A stretch of 64,000 nt of DNA from Stictocephala bisonia (taxonomy: Eukaryota; Arthropoda; Insecta; Hemiptera; Membracidae), in assembly GCA_035578905.1 (NCBI GenBank), contig JAQJVL010000248.1:480501-544500 (forward strand). The letters run 5' to 3'. A program made the position numbers and the translations under genes. Below the pieces are notes generated by a model, which made no database searches, was not told the DNA's origin, and saw nothing but the letters and a program-made list of their open reading frames with translations. Below are positions 35,915 through 47,880 of this stretch, one piece after another. Numbering within the stretch: position 1 is the first letter of the stretch; every line of letters begins with the position of its first letter.

Positions 35915-38633
35915 ATGGCAAACATATCGAGACACCGTCAATCTTCAATTTTCAAAATTCAAAATTACAGATTGGCTAATTTCTACTGTCGCACCCTAGC
36001 CAAAGGTGGAGGTGTAGCAATTTTTGTTCGGAATAATTTTTCATTTACCCCTTTAGTAATCAATGATTCAACTGACAAAGACTTTGAAGTTTCAGGGGTA
36101 AACATTGATACTAACAACATTCCAATGCAAATCATTGGACTGTATAGGTCCCCAAACGGAGATGAAGAACAATTTTTAACTAAATTTGAACTTTTTCTGA
36201 ATAATGTGACGAAAAGAGACAAACAGTTTGTGGTTATGGGGGATTTTAACATAGACGTTTTAGATGTGAATTCCCCCATGACAGAACGACTTGCTGATTT
36301 GCTGAGGTCCTTCAGGCTTGTCTGGTCGGTAGACAAGCCGACGAGAGTTACCAGCACCTCTGCGACAGCTATTGACAACGTTGTCACAAACATTACTGAC
36401 TGTAGGGTGTCCGTGATCAACACGGCTATATCAGACCATTATGGTCAACAGGCTTTAATCAATGGTCAAGAACCATTACGGGATCCAATCACCAAAAAAA
36501 CAACCAGAAACACGAGGCCCACAAATATTGTACTTCTAAACTCTCTGCTTGCACGAGAGACTTGGAACTTCCTAAATTTTAAGGATCCCTTAGAACTGCA
36601 ATTCAAATCTTTCGAAGAAATTTTCAACTTTAACCTGAACGTGAGCTGTCCGTTGAATAAAACACAAGTTAAACCAAGAAAACAAAAATGCACATGAGTC
36701 ATCAAAGGCATCTTAATTTCGAGAGAAAAATTACTATTTTACTCCGAAATTATGAAACTCTCAATAAATGAAGAATTCAAACAGTTCTTTCGAAATTACA
36801 AAAGACTTTACAGAAAGGTGATTAGAGCTGCCAAAGCATATGACACCACAAAAGCACTGCTCACGTCAAAAAACATAACCAAAACTACATGGGCCATAAT
36901 AAATAACAAACAAGTACGCACAGACAAACAAATTGAAATAAATATTGGAGATGAACGAGTTAGTGACTCAACTAGAGTCGCTGAAGAGTTCAACAAATTC
37001 TTTACCTCGGTTGGTACTGACCAAGGACTCAGTCCACGTCAGACTCAGCCGTTACCATCTATAGCGCGGAAACCTGTGAACTCCATGGCTTTGACTCCAG
37101 TCACAGAGGAAGAAATCGCCAGAGTGATGAGAGACTTTCCTTCAAAAAAATCGAGTGACATAAATCATGTGTCAACATGGCTTTTAAAACAATGCTCAAA
37201 GCAATTGTTGAAGCCACTTAAACATTTGATTAACCTCTCGTTTTGCTCTGGAACCTTCCCCTTTTCTCTAAAATCGGCCAAAGTCATACCCATTTTCAAA
37301 AAAGGTGACCAATTTTCCATCCAAAACTATCGCCCAATTTCGATTTTGCCTGTTTTTAGCAAGGTCTTTGAAAATATGTTTCTCACTCGAATAGTCAAAT
37401 TTTTGGAGAGACATGATTTACTATCTAATAACCAGTTCGGGTTTCGAAGTACGAAGTCAACAGTAGACGCAGTGGTGCGTCTAATTGACAAGATATTGCA
37501 GGGAGTTGAAAGTCAAAAAGACACACTAAGTGTGTTTCTTGACTTATCAAAAGCCTTTGACTGTGTTGATCATAACACCCTGTTTCACAAGCTAGAACAC
37601 TACGGGATTCGAGGAGTACCACTTAGTTGGATCAAGTCGTATCTCAGTAATAGAAAACAATTCGTCAAAATTTTGGACATGCAATCGAGAGAGGGGTGTC
37701 TGAGATATGGAGTCCCTCAAGGTTCCATTCTCAGTCCTTTGCTCTTTTTGTTGTATGTCAATGATGTTGGCTCATCGCTACAACAAGGACAACTCGTCCA
37801 GTACGCAGATGACTCGACTCTCTGTTTCAGCGCGGAATCAAAGAATGAACTGGAAATCATGACTTTCACCGAGCTAAATAATTCTATACAACATTTCAAT
37901 GAGCTCAATCTTAAAACTAATCCAACAAAATCAACTTTCATAAAATTCTGCCTACGACAAATGGACACAGCACTGAGTCCAACTGTCATGTTAGACGAAA
38001 CCGAGGTCTTAGAAGTGTTGTCGACTAAATTCCTTGGAATACACCTCGATCGAGGGTTGACATGGAATATCCACGTCGACAATGTCTGCTCAAAGCTGTC
38101 TTCAGGAATTTACGTTTTGAGACAGCTGTCCAAATACTGCCCAACTCAGGTACTGATGACGGCGTATTATGGAATAATATACCCACACCATTCCTACGGA
38201 GTAGTCTTATGGGGAGGTTGTGCAAGCACTCACTTTTATAGAATGTTCACCTTGCAAAAAAAGCGGTCCGAATAATTGCAAAACTGCAATGGAGAGAGTC
38301 GTGCAGGCCAGCATTCAAAAATCTTAAACTGTTGACGCTTCCCTGCCTCTACATTTTCGAAACATCGATGTTTTTCATGTCAAAATGCGAACCCGTAAGA
38401 GGTAGTGAAATACACTCGTACAACACTAGAGGTAGGGAAAACTACCGTACTGGCAGACACAGGACGGTAGCTTAGCTTCACAGGCAGGAGTTCAGTTTGT
38501 CAACAAGTTACCAAATTCGATTAAAAGTGCCGCAATGCCCAAGGCATTTAAAGCTCGTCTGAAAACTGCATTGATTTCAAAAGCATTTTACAGTACAGAC
38601 GAGTTCATGGCACATAGTTGGGAGACCTTATAA
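35915..38633 (+). pseudogene. LINE ORF2: AP endonuclease plus reverse transcriptase, lightly damaged
   Basis: The endonuclease part (36000-36690) shows AKGGGVAIFVRNNF, VVMGDFNIDVLD, DNVVTN and ISDHYGQQ, the expected GDFN and SDH signatures. A TGA at 36695-36697 interrupts the linker, where relatives have an aromatic residue. The frame is then open to 38275. RT blocks are FSIQNYRPISILPVFSKVFE, NQFGFRSTKSTVDAVVRLI, FLDLSKAFDCVDH, YGVPQGSILSPLLFLLYVND, QYADDSTLCF (active-site YADD near 37802-37813) and TKFLGIHLDRGLTW. A frameshift in the A-run near 38257-38263 and a further break near 38475 separate the tail. The tail has LPNSIKSAAMPKAFKARLK and ends at TAA 38631. Only the N-terminal part of the endonuclease is missing. 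There are three point-type lesions, so the copy is fairly young but inactive. Confidence 0.92.
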
Positions 38634-38850
38634 TTGGCTGACCGACAGAGAGGCTAGAGTGGGAAAATTTAGAATAAATGAGAATTGGAGTGCATGTTAC
38701 AATTGTATGTATGTCTGTTATTTCGATGTAGCATGAATGGACAACATTTTAGATATTTAATCAAGCAGCTTAATTGACGATTGCAATACAATGTATTTTG
38801 TAACCACGCAATAAAATAATTCTATCTATCTATTTCTATAAATCTATCTA
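35915..38850 (+). mobile_element. Plus-strand LINE, nearly complete ORF2
   Basis: It begins within the endonuclease domain (5'-truncated at about 35915-35960), runs through the reverse transcriptase and a C-terminal segment ending at 38631-38633, and has a 3' UTR. The tail is (ATCT)n near 38820-38850. The RT matches that of the minus-strand LINE at 27-28.6 kb, so both belong to one family. Confidence 0.9.
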
Positions 38851-38939
38851 AAGGTTAATCGAATCAAATAAAATATATCCTTGATAATATATTATATACA
38901 CCTACAATTTGTATGTATAATCAATGGTTACACTAATTG

Positions 38940-39125
38940 AAACCATCGATTGCTTCAAAAACCATCGGTAGAGGTTTAATATTTAATCTCGATAAGTAGT
39001 CGATAGTTTTATCGTGTGATACATCGATGTACATTTGACCATCACTATTCACTATCATTCTCACTTCTCAGTCAGTCCTCTCAGCCAGTCACAGTCGTTC
39101 GACAGTACTGTTGTAGTACGTAAGG
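38940..39125 (+). promoter_or_regulatory. Candidate promoter and 5' leader of the 39.3-kb gene
   Basis: ATCGAT or CGATA motifs cluster at 38945-38950, 38990-38995, 39001-39005, 39010-39014 (inverse) and 39023-39028. They resemble the CGATA/TATCGATA elements of insect housekeeping promoters. Overlapping TCAGTC initiator-like sequences follow at 39068-39077. AAG|GTAAAT at 39122-39130 could be the donor of a short leader intron ending at TATAG 39243-39247. All of this is inferred from motifs. Confidence 0.45.
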
Positions 39126-39264
39126 TAAATGTTCTTCAAGATGTAGTGGCAATGGTAATGTGAAGTGAGCTGGGGTTATAGTGTTGTGACTACCGGTTTG
39201 ATCAGTTTTTGAGAGTGAATGTGGTGATAAACATTTTTTTTATATAGAATATATAATAGTAACC

Positions 39265-39966
39265 ATGAGTGACACTCCAGAATCTGATTTAAAAACTTCA
39301 CCAACATCTACAATTAACCCAAACATACCGGTGGACTCGTCTAACCTCAACAATACAGACATTTGCAAAGGTACTGATAACCACAATTTAAACACTAAGA
39401 CTGAAAGTAAAATTTATGATTCCAAATTACATCAGTTGACTGTAGCACCAAATTTAAATGTTGATCCTCAGAATTATTTACTGAGGTGTGGAAGAGATGA
39501 TAGGGAAAATGAGAATTGTAGAAGGCCAAGATCTTTAAGTTTATCAGATGGAACTGTCACTTCAGAGCGAAATTCAATAGATAAGACTCGGTTATCATCT
39601 AGGCAGCAATCAGTTTCAACAAATCCTTTGAATTTGGATATGTTTTGTGTCACAGAAACAGTCAATTCACTATCTACACTTGAGTCCTCTGAGATGGTTT
39701 TCGATGTTATGCCAATTGTGCCTTATCCACCTGAAGATTTCGAATTAATGAATCCTACTACACCTGCAACTCTTGGATGTGCTCGTACACTCTCATTCCA
39801 CTCATTTTTATGTACCTGCCAACTCTCATGCTGCTGCATGTGCGACTCTTTGTTTCCTCCGGATTGTGATGCTTGTTTACTGGGAGTTTGTATTCATTTG
39901 ACAACTACTCATTTGTGCCAGCGGACCATAGACATTTTTCCAACAGTTTTTTCATTGAAAGATAAG
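39265..39966 (+). CDS. First coding exon of an unrecognised host gene
   Basis: ATG at 39265 (context TAACCATGAG) opens a 234-codon frame to 39966, where AAG|GTATGT is a canonical 5' splice site; past it the frame reads into intron-like AT-rich DNA. The protein starts MSDTPESDLKTSPTSTINPN and is hydrophilic and Ser/Thr/Asn-rich for about 150 residues. A basic, likely phosphorylated segment (RRPRSLSLSD and RLSSRQQSVS) lies at about 86-118. From about 150 it becomes ordered: VMPIVPYPPEDFELMNPTTP, then a Cys-rich hydrophobic stretch (CTCQLSCCCMCDSLFPPDCD, then CLLGVCIHLTTTHLC) before the splice site. The Cys-rich part could be a metal-binding or palmitoylated segment. I do not recognise the family. 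Downstream exons were not found, so the rest probably lies beyond a long intron. Amino-acid composition and codon use differ from the surrounding transposons. Confidence 0.72.
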
Positions 39967-40167
39967 GTATGTTATTGCATGATTTTTATATCTATAAAGA
40001 TAGATAATTCAGTATTACTTATCTTTAAGTTGATATATTTTGTTCTAATATTTTAAGTGTAGAAGATGAATCTAGTTAACCTGTTTTATAACACTTCGAA
40101 TTCAATTTCCTGTCTGTTCTAAGCCTACTATGTATAAAAGTGATGCAGTTTATATATTGAAGATGTT

Positions 40168-40455
40168 TAGTGGCGTACCCAGGGGGTCTTGGTCCCCCAT
40201 ACATAATTCTTGTTGTACTAAAACAAAGTGGCGGAACAATCAACAACTGAAGTTGTCAATTGTTCAAGTTAAACATAGTTGTTTCATGATTATAGAGGGT
40301 ATCCCTGTCTACAGAACTTTAACATTTGTAGGCTTAACTATTTATTTGTATAATTTATACATTATATTGAAATAAAGATTATTTGAATTTAATTTTTAGT
40401 TTGTAATGAAGTTTTATCTATAACCCCCATTGCTAACCCCCTGGGTACGCCCCTG
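40168..40455. mobile_element. 288-bp MITE in the putative intron
   Basis: The termini contain GGCGTACCCAGGGGG on the left (40172-40186) and the inverse on the right (40437-40451). 7 of 8 bases match between the flanks AAGATGTT (40160-40167) and CAGATGTT (40456-40463), which fits an 8-bp target duplication. The right end reads CAGGGGCG, typical of hAT-type MITEs. The interior is AT-rich and non-coding. Confidence 0.8.
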
Positions 40456-40463
40456 CAGATGTT

Positions 40464-41604
40464 CTTATTCCAGTGAATGCTGTTTTTTATAGATGAGCTA
40501 TAACCTACTACTGTTTTGTACATTACTATGGTTGCGATATGGTGTGTATTACATTGTAAGAATCAGAACTTCAATATTTGAGATAGTAACTAAACAGTTC
40601 AAGGCTGTACGCTACCTGGTCATTAATCGCTTGAATGCTATCCAGTAGGTCATGTCCTTGAACACCATATATTATCTATCTGGCACTGCTGAGGAGTAGG
40701 CCTTCCGCTGTCAATTCCACTATTTTTAGTCCTATTCAATAAATTATTCATGGCAACACTCATAACAATGAAAGGCAAATTAAGAGATTTGATTCAATGT
40801 TTTTGTATTGAAACATCATACAATTTTCTTAAAAACTATTCTTTCCTCTAATTCTGTTAAATCTGCCCATCAGCACTAAAATATTTTCTTTTCTTTAATT
40901 AATCAAATTGTTTAAATATTCACTTTTATGTTAAGTTACCTCTACAGACCCTTTGACGCCAGAGGCGTCGATTGCATCCTGTACTGAAATACTGTCGACG
41001 CCTCAGGCGTTGAAGTTCAGCAGTCATATAAATCAATTGCTTCTCGCTTATATAATTTACTGGTTGTTAAATTTATTTAACAGTGTAAACAAAAGCCAGT
41101 GCAATATTCTTTCATTTTGTACTCTTTGAAACGATAAAAAATAACATTGAAAAACTAACGTAATTTGTATTCTTTGTTGTCATGCTAGATGCTAGTGATG
41201 CTGGTAGTGTTTCAACCGTATTTATATTTTCTAAAAGTTATATATCTATATACTGCATATCATTTCAAAGAGCATGACATTGTGGTTATGAAAATATGAA
41301 TGATGTCATGGAAACATAATTTTTAAATTATTATACATGAAACAGAAAATTAATATTACATTTAGAAAAAACATAAAACATTTTTTGTTGTATTTTTTTG
41401 AACTTTTACAAAAGAAAAATTACCTATATATTATGATTCTTCGTCTTTTTCTGAAAATAATGATATAAATTATTATACCAAAAGAGTGTTCTAAATATTT
41501 ATAGTGATTATTTTCGTAAACGACTACAAAAGTGTCACAAAATGCCTGGTATTATAGGTGAAAATCGTGTGTAGGATTAATGGAAGAACTGTTTAAATTA
41601 AGAA
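40464..41604. other. Probable intron sequence, no gene recognised
   Basis: AT-rich, with no convincing exon. Two CpG-containing direct or inverted pieces near 40970-41010 (GACGCC, GGCGTC, GTCGACGCC, GGCGTT) form short inverted repeats. Confidence 0.45.
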
Positions 41605-42328
41605 AGGTAAATATTTGATACATCTTACTATGCATTTTTCAAGTTTTTTTCTCAAAACACTCATACTTGTTGGAAAATTCACCTTTTTGTCCCAAATCAA
41701 TAACTATACTACAAGAGGAGGTGAATTATTACTGTTAATACCACTACATAGAACAACAGTCTTTAGTAAGTGCTTTACAGTTACCGCCTGCAGGCTTTGG
41801 AATTCTCTACTAGACAGAATCAAAGCTATCAATGAGCGTGCCCGCTTCGGGAGGGAGTTCAAGAGCTGGCTGGCGCGGGGGTTGCTGGGCTGATAGTGGT
41901 GCTGGGCTGCATGCATGGTGGGCGAGCTGAGTGAAAGATTAAAACAAGTCATTTCCTCTCGTGTTCATTTTTCTTTTGTATTTTTGCTTTTCCTCAGAAT
42001 TGGATCTTATTTTCCTTTAAAATTTGTATTCTTTCTTCTTAGTTTAATTATTTTTTTGTTAAAAGAAATTTTATTTACATTACATTTTTATTTAGTAAAC
42101 AATTTAATTTTATTAGCTATAAATTTGTTTATTCCATTAATATAGGTAATTTAGTAAACCTTTCTATTACTAAACTTTTAAACTATCAATTTGTGATTCC
42201 TATTTTGTATTTTTTATTGTTAAATATGAATTGAAAATGTTTATTGTTGTATGTTTACGTGGTTAAGTGGAAGAGGACTGTATAGACCTAACTTCGCAAC
42301 TAAAATAAAGGCTTTTTCATTCATTCAT
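41605..42328 (+). mobile_element. LINE 3' fragment
   Basis: The frame ending at a TGA at 41891-41893 reads TTRGGELLLLIPLHRTTVFS, then CFTVTACRLWNSLLDRIKAI and FKSWLARGLLG. This is the typical C-terminal end of LINE ORF2 proteins (a LWNSLP-like motif followed by FK..L). An A/T-rich 3' UTR follows, then AATAAAGGCTTTTT and a (CATT)n tail at 42316-42328. Everything upstream is missing through 5' truncation. It belongs to a different family from the 22, 27 and 36 kb copies. Confidence 0.82.
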
Positions 42329-43984
42329 GATGGGATAATTTTAAAAGTAGGCCTAGTTAAAACATTTTTTGGGGACAACATTTTTATTCTGCAAAAAGTA
42401 AAGTTTTACAGAGAGGAAATATTGAACCATTTTTTGTTTCACTAAAATATAGCATTGTGGGTACTCAAATTGTGCGGAATTTTGTCACCCTTTTGACCCT
42501 TTTAGATCAGGAACATGTAAACAGTTTTGAAATCGGACCATTATTAAGATTGTTAGCACTGGTTAATATTTTTAGATTGCTATATCAAATAATTACCTTA
42601 AGAAATAATTCTAGGCCTATTCAATTGTGTCAAGGTTTATATTTAGTTCTTTAAAATATAGTTGGTTGGGGGCAGATTACGAAAGTTGACCATGTTCATT
42701 TAATTATTTATTATATAGGAAACTAAGTTAAATCTAAAATTTTTTAACAACAGTGAAATATTTTCATTTTCGAAGAAGATATATTGCTCTAAAAATATCC
42801 ATGTCTTATGTTATTTTTCTATTAAAGAATTTTACCCCAGGTGTGTGGTAGTGGTAATATCCAAAGTGCAGGGTTGAATTTTTGTAATTCCAAAATCAAG
42901 GGAAGCCTCTTTTGTAAAATCAGAATAAAATATGAACATGTTTTTAGCGTTGCAAAAGTTATTGTTTACTTAAAAAATGTCATCTATAAAAATTGCCCAC
43001 CGAAGTGTGGACCCATTTAGTTTTGACGCGCTGGTTATAAAAACTAAAATCTAAGAGTAAATAATACTTTTTGTTATTTAGAGGAAGGACCACAGGAAGG
43101 ACATAAAATGCCTTTTCCAAATAATAAACTATTTTTTGAAATATAGTTTTATGTTATCAGATATCTGTGATAAAACTTCTGTTACATACATTCTCATTTC
43201 TTTTTAAAAAGTTTGTATATCTTATTATTACAAATATCAATTCAACTTTATTTAGTTAATTTAACCAGTGTATATCATGTATGTAAATGTATTGTTTGAC
43301 CCTAATGCTAACCTAATATGTAATAACACTAATATAACAAAATATATTATTTAAGATTGGTATTATGGAGAATGAAGGCTATTCGTTATGTCCGGAAATC
43401 GGGCTTATATCTTATCACTCTTACAAACAAGTCTTACTAAAAACATTGCATTTCCTGACAATTTCTATAATACTGTACCGTATAAAGTTAAAATTATAAA
43501 CACTCACCCACCCTCCCTAATACAACACTTCGATCACCTTTCGTACCTTACAAGACCCGAATGGAATAAGCTATATAAGTTTTCAACATATACTGATAGC
43601 ATTAATATATGTATAGATTATGTTTTTAAGTGTCGGAAACATTACAGGCCATATACTCCAAACTCACAAACCGTTATGTTAAAATTGTTAAGTATCTCAG
43701 GTGTGGCTTGTTTTTGCAACCTTTTTCATCATTTTCAAATCGTTATTGCAATCATGGAAAACCTTATACTATTAACCGGTTATCAATCTTTTAAGGCCTA
43801 CATCTATACCTGTTCTTCTTTCACAAACAACCAAGTACATTCAAATTAACATACACTTACACACTCAGTAATTTATTTAAGGCAGGTAAAATTTTCTGAT
43901 TTGGTAAAAAATGAATGTGTAGCATTTGCTTTTCTCATATTTGAGAATTCAAATATTTTCGTATTTGGAAATTGCACAAACGGC
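42329..43984. other. AT-rich DNA with one ambiguous ORF
   Basis: An ORF of 153 codons (43388-43849, plus) contains NIAFPDNFYNTVPYKVKIIN and FDHLSYLTRPEWNKLYKFST. It is longer than its neighbours but has no domain, no clear start context and no splice support. I do not call it a gene. Two TAGGCCTA palindromes occur (42348 and 42612). Confidence 0.4.
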
Positions 43985-45919
43985 TTTGGTGTACACACAT
44001 ATTGTCTCAATACATATGGTGTGTTTAACTTTGGTGTACACACATATTGTCTCAATACATATGGTGTGTTTAACTTTGGTGTACACACATATTGTCTCAA
44101 TACATATGGTGTGTTTAACTTTGGTGTACACACATATTGTCTCAATACATATGGTGTGTTTAACTTTGGTGTACACACATATTGTCTCAATACATATGGT
44201 GTGTTTAACTTTGGTGTACACACATATTGTCTCAATACATATGGTGTGTTTAACTTTGGTGTACACACATATTGTCTCAATACATATGGTGTGTTTAACT
44301 TTGGTGTACACACATATTGTCTCAATACATATGGTGTGTTTAACTTTGGTGTACACACATATTGTCTCAATACATATGGTGTGTTTAACTTTGGTGTACA
44401 CACATATTGTCTCAATACATATGGTGTGTTTAACTTTGGTGTACACACATATTGTCTCAATACATATGGTGTGTTTAACTTTGGTGTACACACATATTGT
44501 CTCAATACATATGGTGTGTTTAACTTTGGTGTACACACATATTGTCTCAATACATATGGTGTGTTTAACTTTGGTGTACACACATATTGTCTCAATACAT
44601 ATGGTGTGTTTAACTTTGGTGTACACACATATTGTCTCAATACATATGGTGTGTTTAACTTTGGTGTACACACATATTGTCTCAATACATATGGTGTGTT
44701 TAACTTTGGTGTACACACATATTGTCTCAATACATATGGTGTGTTTAACTTTGGTGTACACACATATTGTCTCAATACATATGGTGTGTTTAACTTTGGT
44801 GTACACACATATTGTCTCAATACATATGGTGTGTTTAACTTTGGTGTACACACATATTGTCTCAATACATATGGTGTGTTTAACTTTGGTGTACACACAT
44901 ATTGTCTCAATACATATGGTGTGTTTAACTTTGGTGTACACACATATTGTCTCAATACATATGGTGTGTTTAACTTTGGTGTACACACATATTGTCTCAA
45001 TACATATGGTGTGTTTAACTTTGGTGTACACACATATTGTCTCAATACATATGGTGTGTTTAACTTTGGTGTACACACATATTGTCTCAATACATATGGT
45101 GTGTTTAACTTTGGTGTACACACATATTGTCTCAATACATATGGTGTGTTTAACTTTGGTGTACACACATATTGTCTCAATACATATGGTGTGTTTAACT
45201 TTGGTGTACACACATATTGTCTCAATACATATGGTGTGTTTAACTTTGGTGTACACACATATTGTCTCAATACATATGGTGTGTTTAACTTTGGTGTACA
45301 CACATATTGTCTCAATACATATGGTGTGTTTAACTTTGGTGTACACACATATTGTCTCAATACATATGGTGTGTTTAACTTTGGTGTACACACATATTGT
45401 CTCAATACATATGGTGTGTTTAACTTTGGTGTACACACATATTGTCTCAATACATATGGTGTGTTTAACTTTGGTGTACACACATATTGTCTCAATACAT
45501 ATGGTGTGTTTAACTTTGGTGTACACACATATTGTCTCAATACATATGGTGTGTTTAACTTTGGTGTACACACATATTGTCTCAATACATATGGTGTGTT
45601 TAACTTTGGTGTACACACATATTGTCTCAATACATATGGTGTGTTTAACTTTGGTGTACACACATATTGTCTCAATACATATGGTGTGTTTAACTTTGGT
45701 GTACACACATATTGTCTCAATACATATGGTGTGTTTAACTTTGGTGTACACACATATTGTCTCAATACATATGGTGTGTTTAACTTTGGTGTACACACAT
45801 ATTGTCTCAATACATATGGTGTGTTTAACTTTGGTGTACACACATATTGTCTCAATACATATGGTGTGTTTAACTTTGGTGTACACACATATTGTCTCAA
45901 TACATATGGTGTGTTTAAC
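43985..45919. repeat. 45-bp satellite, 43 identical tandem copies
   Basis: 1,935 bp made of exactly 43 units. I see no base difference between copies in any line of the array. Each unit has the palindromes GTGTACAC and CATATG and an inverted repeat, TATTG-TCT-CAATA. Because 45 is a multiple of three and the unit lacks stops in several frames, long ORFs of 645-705 codons appear on both strands. These are a by-product of the repeat, not genes. The perfect homogeneity points to very recent amplification or to assembly duplication. Confidence 0.98.
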
Positions 45920-47370
45920 TACTCATCCTTAAAGTTTTATAAGAAAATATGGCCCTTTGATGTGTCTAAAAACATTTATTATTTTACACATTCCAAATTC
46001 CTAATTTCACTTCATTGAAGGATTTAAACTGATTAAGCTCTGTAATTTGTAAGAAATTTTAGATTGTTTAGTTTGTTTTAAATTTTAATGTATTATATAT
46101 GAATGAGATACTTTTATTAACAATAACTACTAAATTACAGAAAAAATAAAAATAGTTTTATTTCCGTTTCACCATCACTCACTCTGGTAGTGTTTTGGTT
46201 CCATATGAGAGATAGTTTCTATGCTCAGCCCTCTTTATCCCTATATGGCATCCACTCAATGGTTGCTATCAGTGTGGACAATATTAGAGAAGTCCATGTT
46301 GGGTAGTAGTCAGGCTCTGGGTGTTGTGTAGGGAAGAGAACTGAGTATCAGGCTTGTTAATTAGCTGACAATTAGACCAGTATTATATGGTTCGGAATCC
46401 AAGTAATGATTTAGGTCCCTTAGTTGCTTTGTCTGTTAGGCTATTTATAAATCGCCCTTTCTGAGATAAGTCAGATCATCGAGAAGAAATAAGCTGAGAT
46501 TGCGTCAACTAGTGCACTAAATGTGTGTCAAGTAGTTTTCTTTTCTTCAGTTTGCCCTTGTGAGTTCCTCCCTTAAACCCTTAAATCCTTACAGATAAAT
46601 GTAGTAATTATTGTAAATGTTTAAAGATGACCATTGATTAAAATCTATTTATAACATCTAATAAGGCGTTCGCTGCGACCATAAGAAAGTGACCTCTGTT
46701 TCTTTTTCTCTGTGGTCGAAACAGACTACATAGGTCATCCACACTCATCTTAAACTTATGTAGGCTAATTATTCACAATCGCGTTAAAATATTCACAAAG
46801 TTGTGTCAGCGTATCATATTTGAGAATAACCTGATTGTTCTAGTCTTAGATAATACAGGGCAGAGAAATGTGTCATAATTGATGTGTACTGAAATTTTTT
46901 GATGAAATTGTTATAATTTAGCATAGTATATCAATTTAATTTTCTTCTGGAAAAAAAATATATAGAAAAAAACATGTTACGCATGGTTGGCATGTTACAT
47001 ATATAGCTAATAGTAATAAGATAATTTTTGTTTTACTGATTCATTTCAGCAAATATTCACATTAAGAATCCTTTATCAGTTGACATTGATCATTTGAATA
47101 AAACGGCGTAAAATAACGCCACTATGAACGATTTGAAAAGCTACAGAAAGAGATTTACTTGTGGCATTAACAACAAGAAAAAGATTAAATATTCCTCAGC
47201 CTAGGAGGTATTTTAGATGATATTTTCAAGTTGACAGTATTGGCTCAATCTGACCAGGTCGGCTCCTGAAATTACTAGTGGGCCTTCATATTTCTAAAGC
47301 TGTCACATATCGGCCCATGGCTCTGAAATAATTAATTATTTTTTTCTGTAGATTATATCCTTAATATTTT
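45920..47370. other. AT-rich spacer, no gene recognised
   Basis: There is no ORF of note. The sequence is unremarkable apart from A/T runs near 46950 and 47370. Confidence 0.5.
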
Positions 47371-47880
47371 TTTTTTTATTGCCACAAAGATACAACCTAT
47401 GTACATGGGCACAAGTCATACAAATAACTAAATTTAAAATAAATGCTAGTTACGTAACTGGGTAAACTTTACAAGAAATTAAGTTATTTTATGTAAAATT
47501 ACCATGTTTAATTTATTAAATCATTCACATTATAGAAGGCATGGTCTATCAAGACGTTTTTGAGTCGTTTTTTAAAAACGTTAAAATTTGTTTCGATTTT
47601 CAATGTTATTGGAAGCTCAATGAAGAGTCGTACCCTTCATTGCAGGAGATGATTTTCGGAAAAAGATTTGCGATGTCTAGAAACTGGAAGATTTTTTCTA
47701 TTTTGAAGGTTAAAATTAAATTTATTTGACAAAGGACAAGGTTTCCAAAATATAAATAGAAGGCATGACAATTGTTGTGGATGCGAAGAAACTCACTGCA
47801 ATGATCTCTGCTGTTTAGTTTAAATACTAGCCTAATCACTCTCTTTTGTAGAGAATGAAAAGATGTTCTCTCCTCGATGA
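47371..47880 (-). mobile_element. LINE 3' fragment, decayed
   Basis: On the minus strand the sequence reads LFILYKRVIRLVFKLNSRDH with downstream FLRIHNN at about 47870-47780. After frameshifts it reads FKKRLKNVLIDHAFYNVNDL and a stop at 47508-47510. This is the usual LINE ORF2 C-terminus (an RVIRLI-like block and a final FK.RLK...FY motif). The 3' end lies near the poly(A/T) tract at 47372-47380. Confidence 0.72.

Noticed and set aside
43388..43849. 153-codon ORF as a gene
   Set aside because: No domain, unremarkable composition for AT-rich DNA and no splice or promoter support.
43985..45919. CRISPR array
   Set aside because: There are no spacers (units are directly joined and identical), no cas genes, and the context is eukaryotic.
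43873..46018. Four ORFs of 645-705 codons with 15-residue repeats on both strands
   Set aside because: They exist only because the 45-bp unit is a multiple of three without stops. Overlap on both strands and no flanking coding signal argue against genes.
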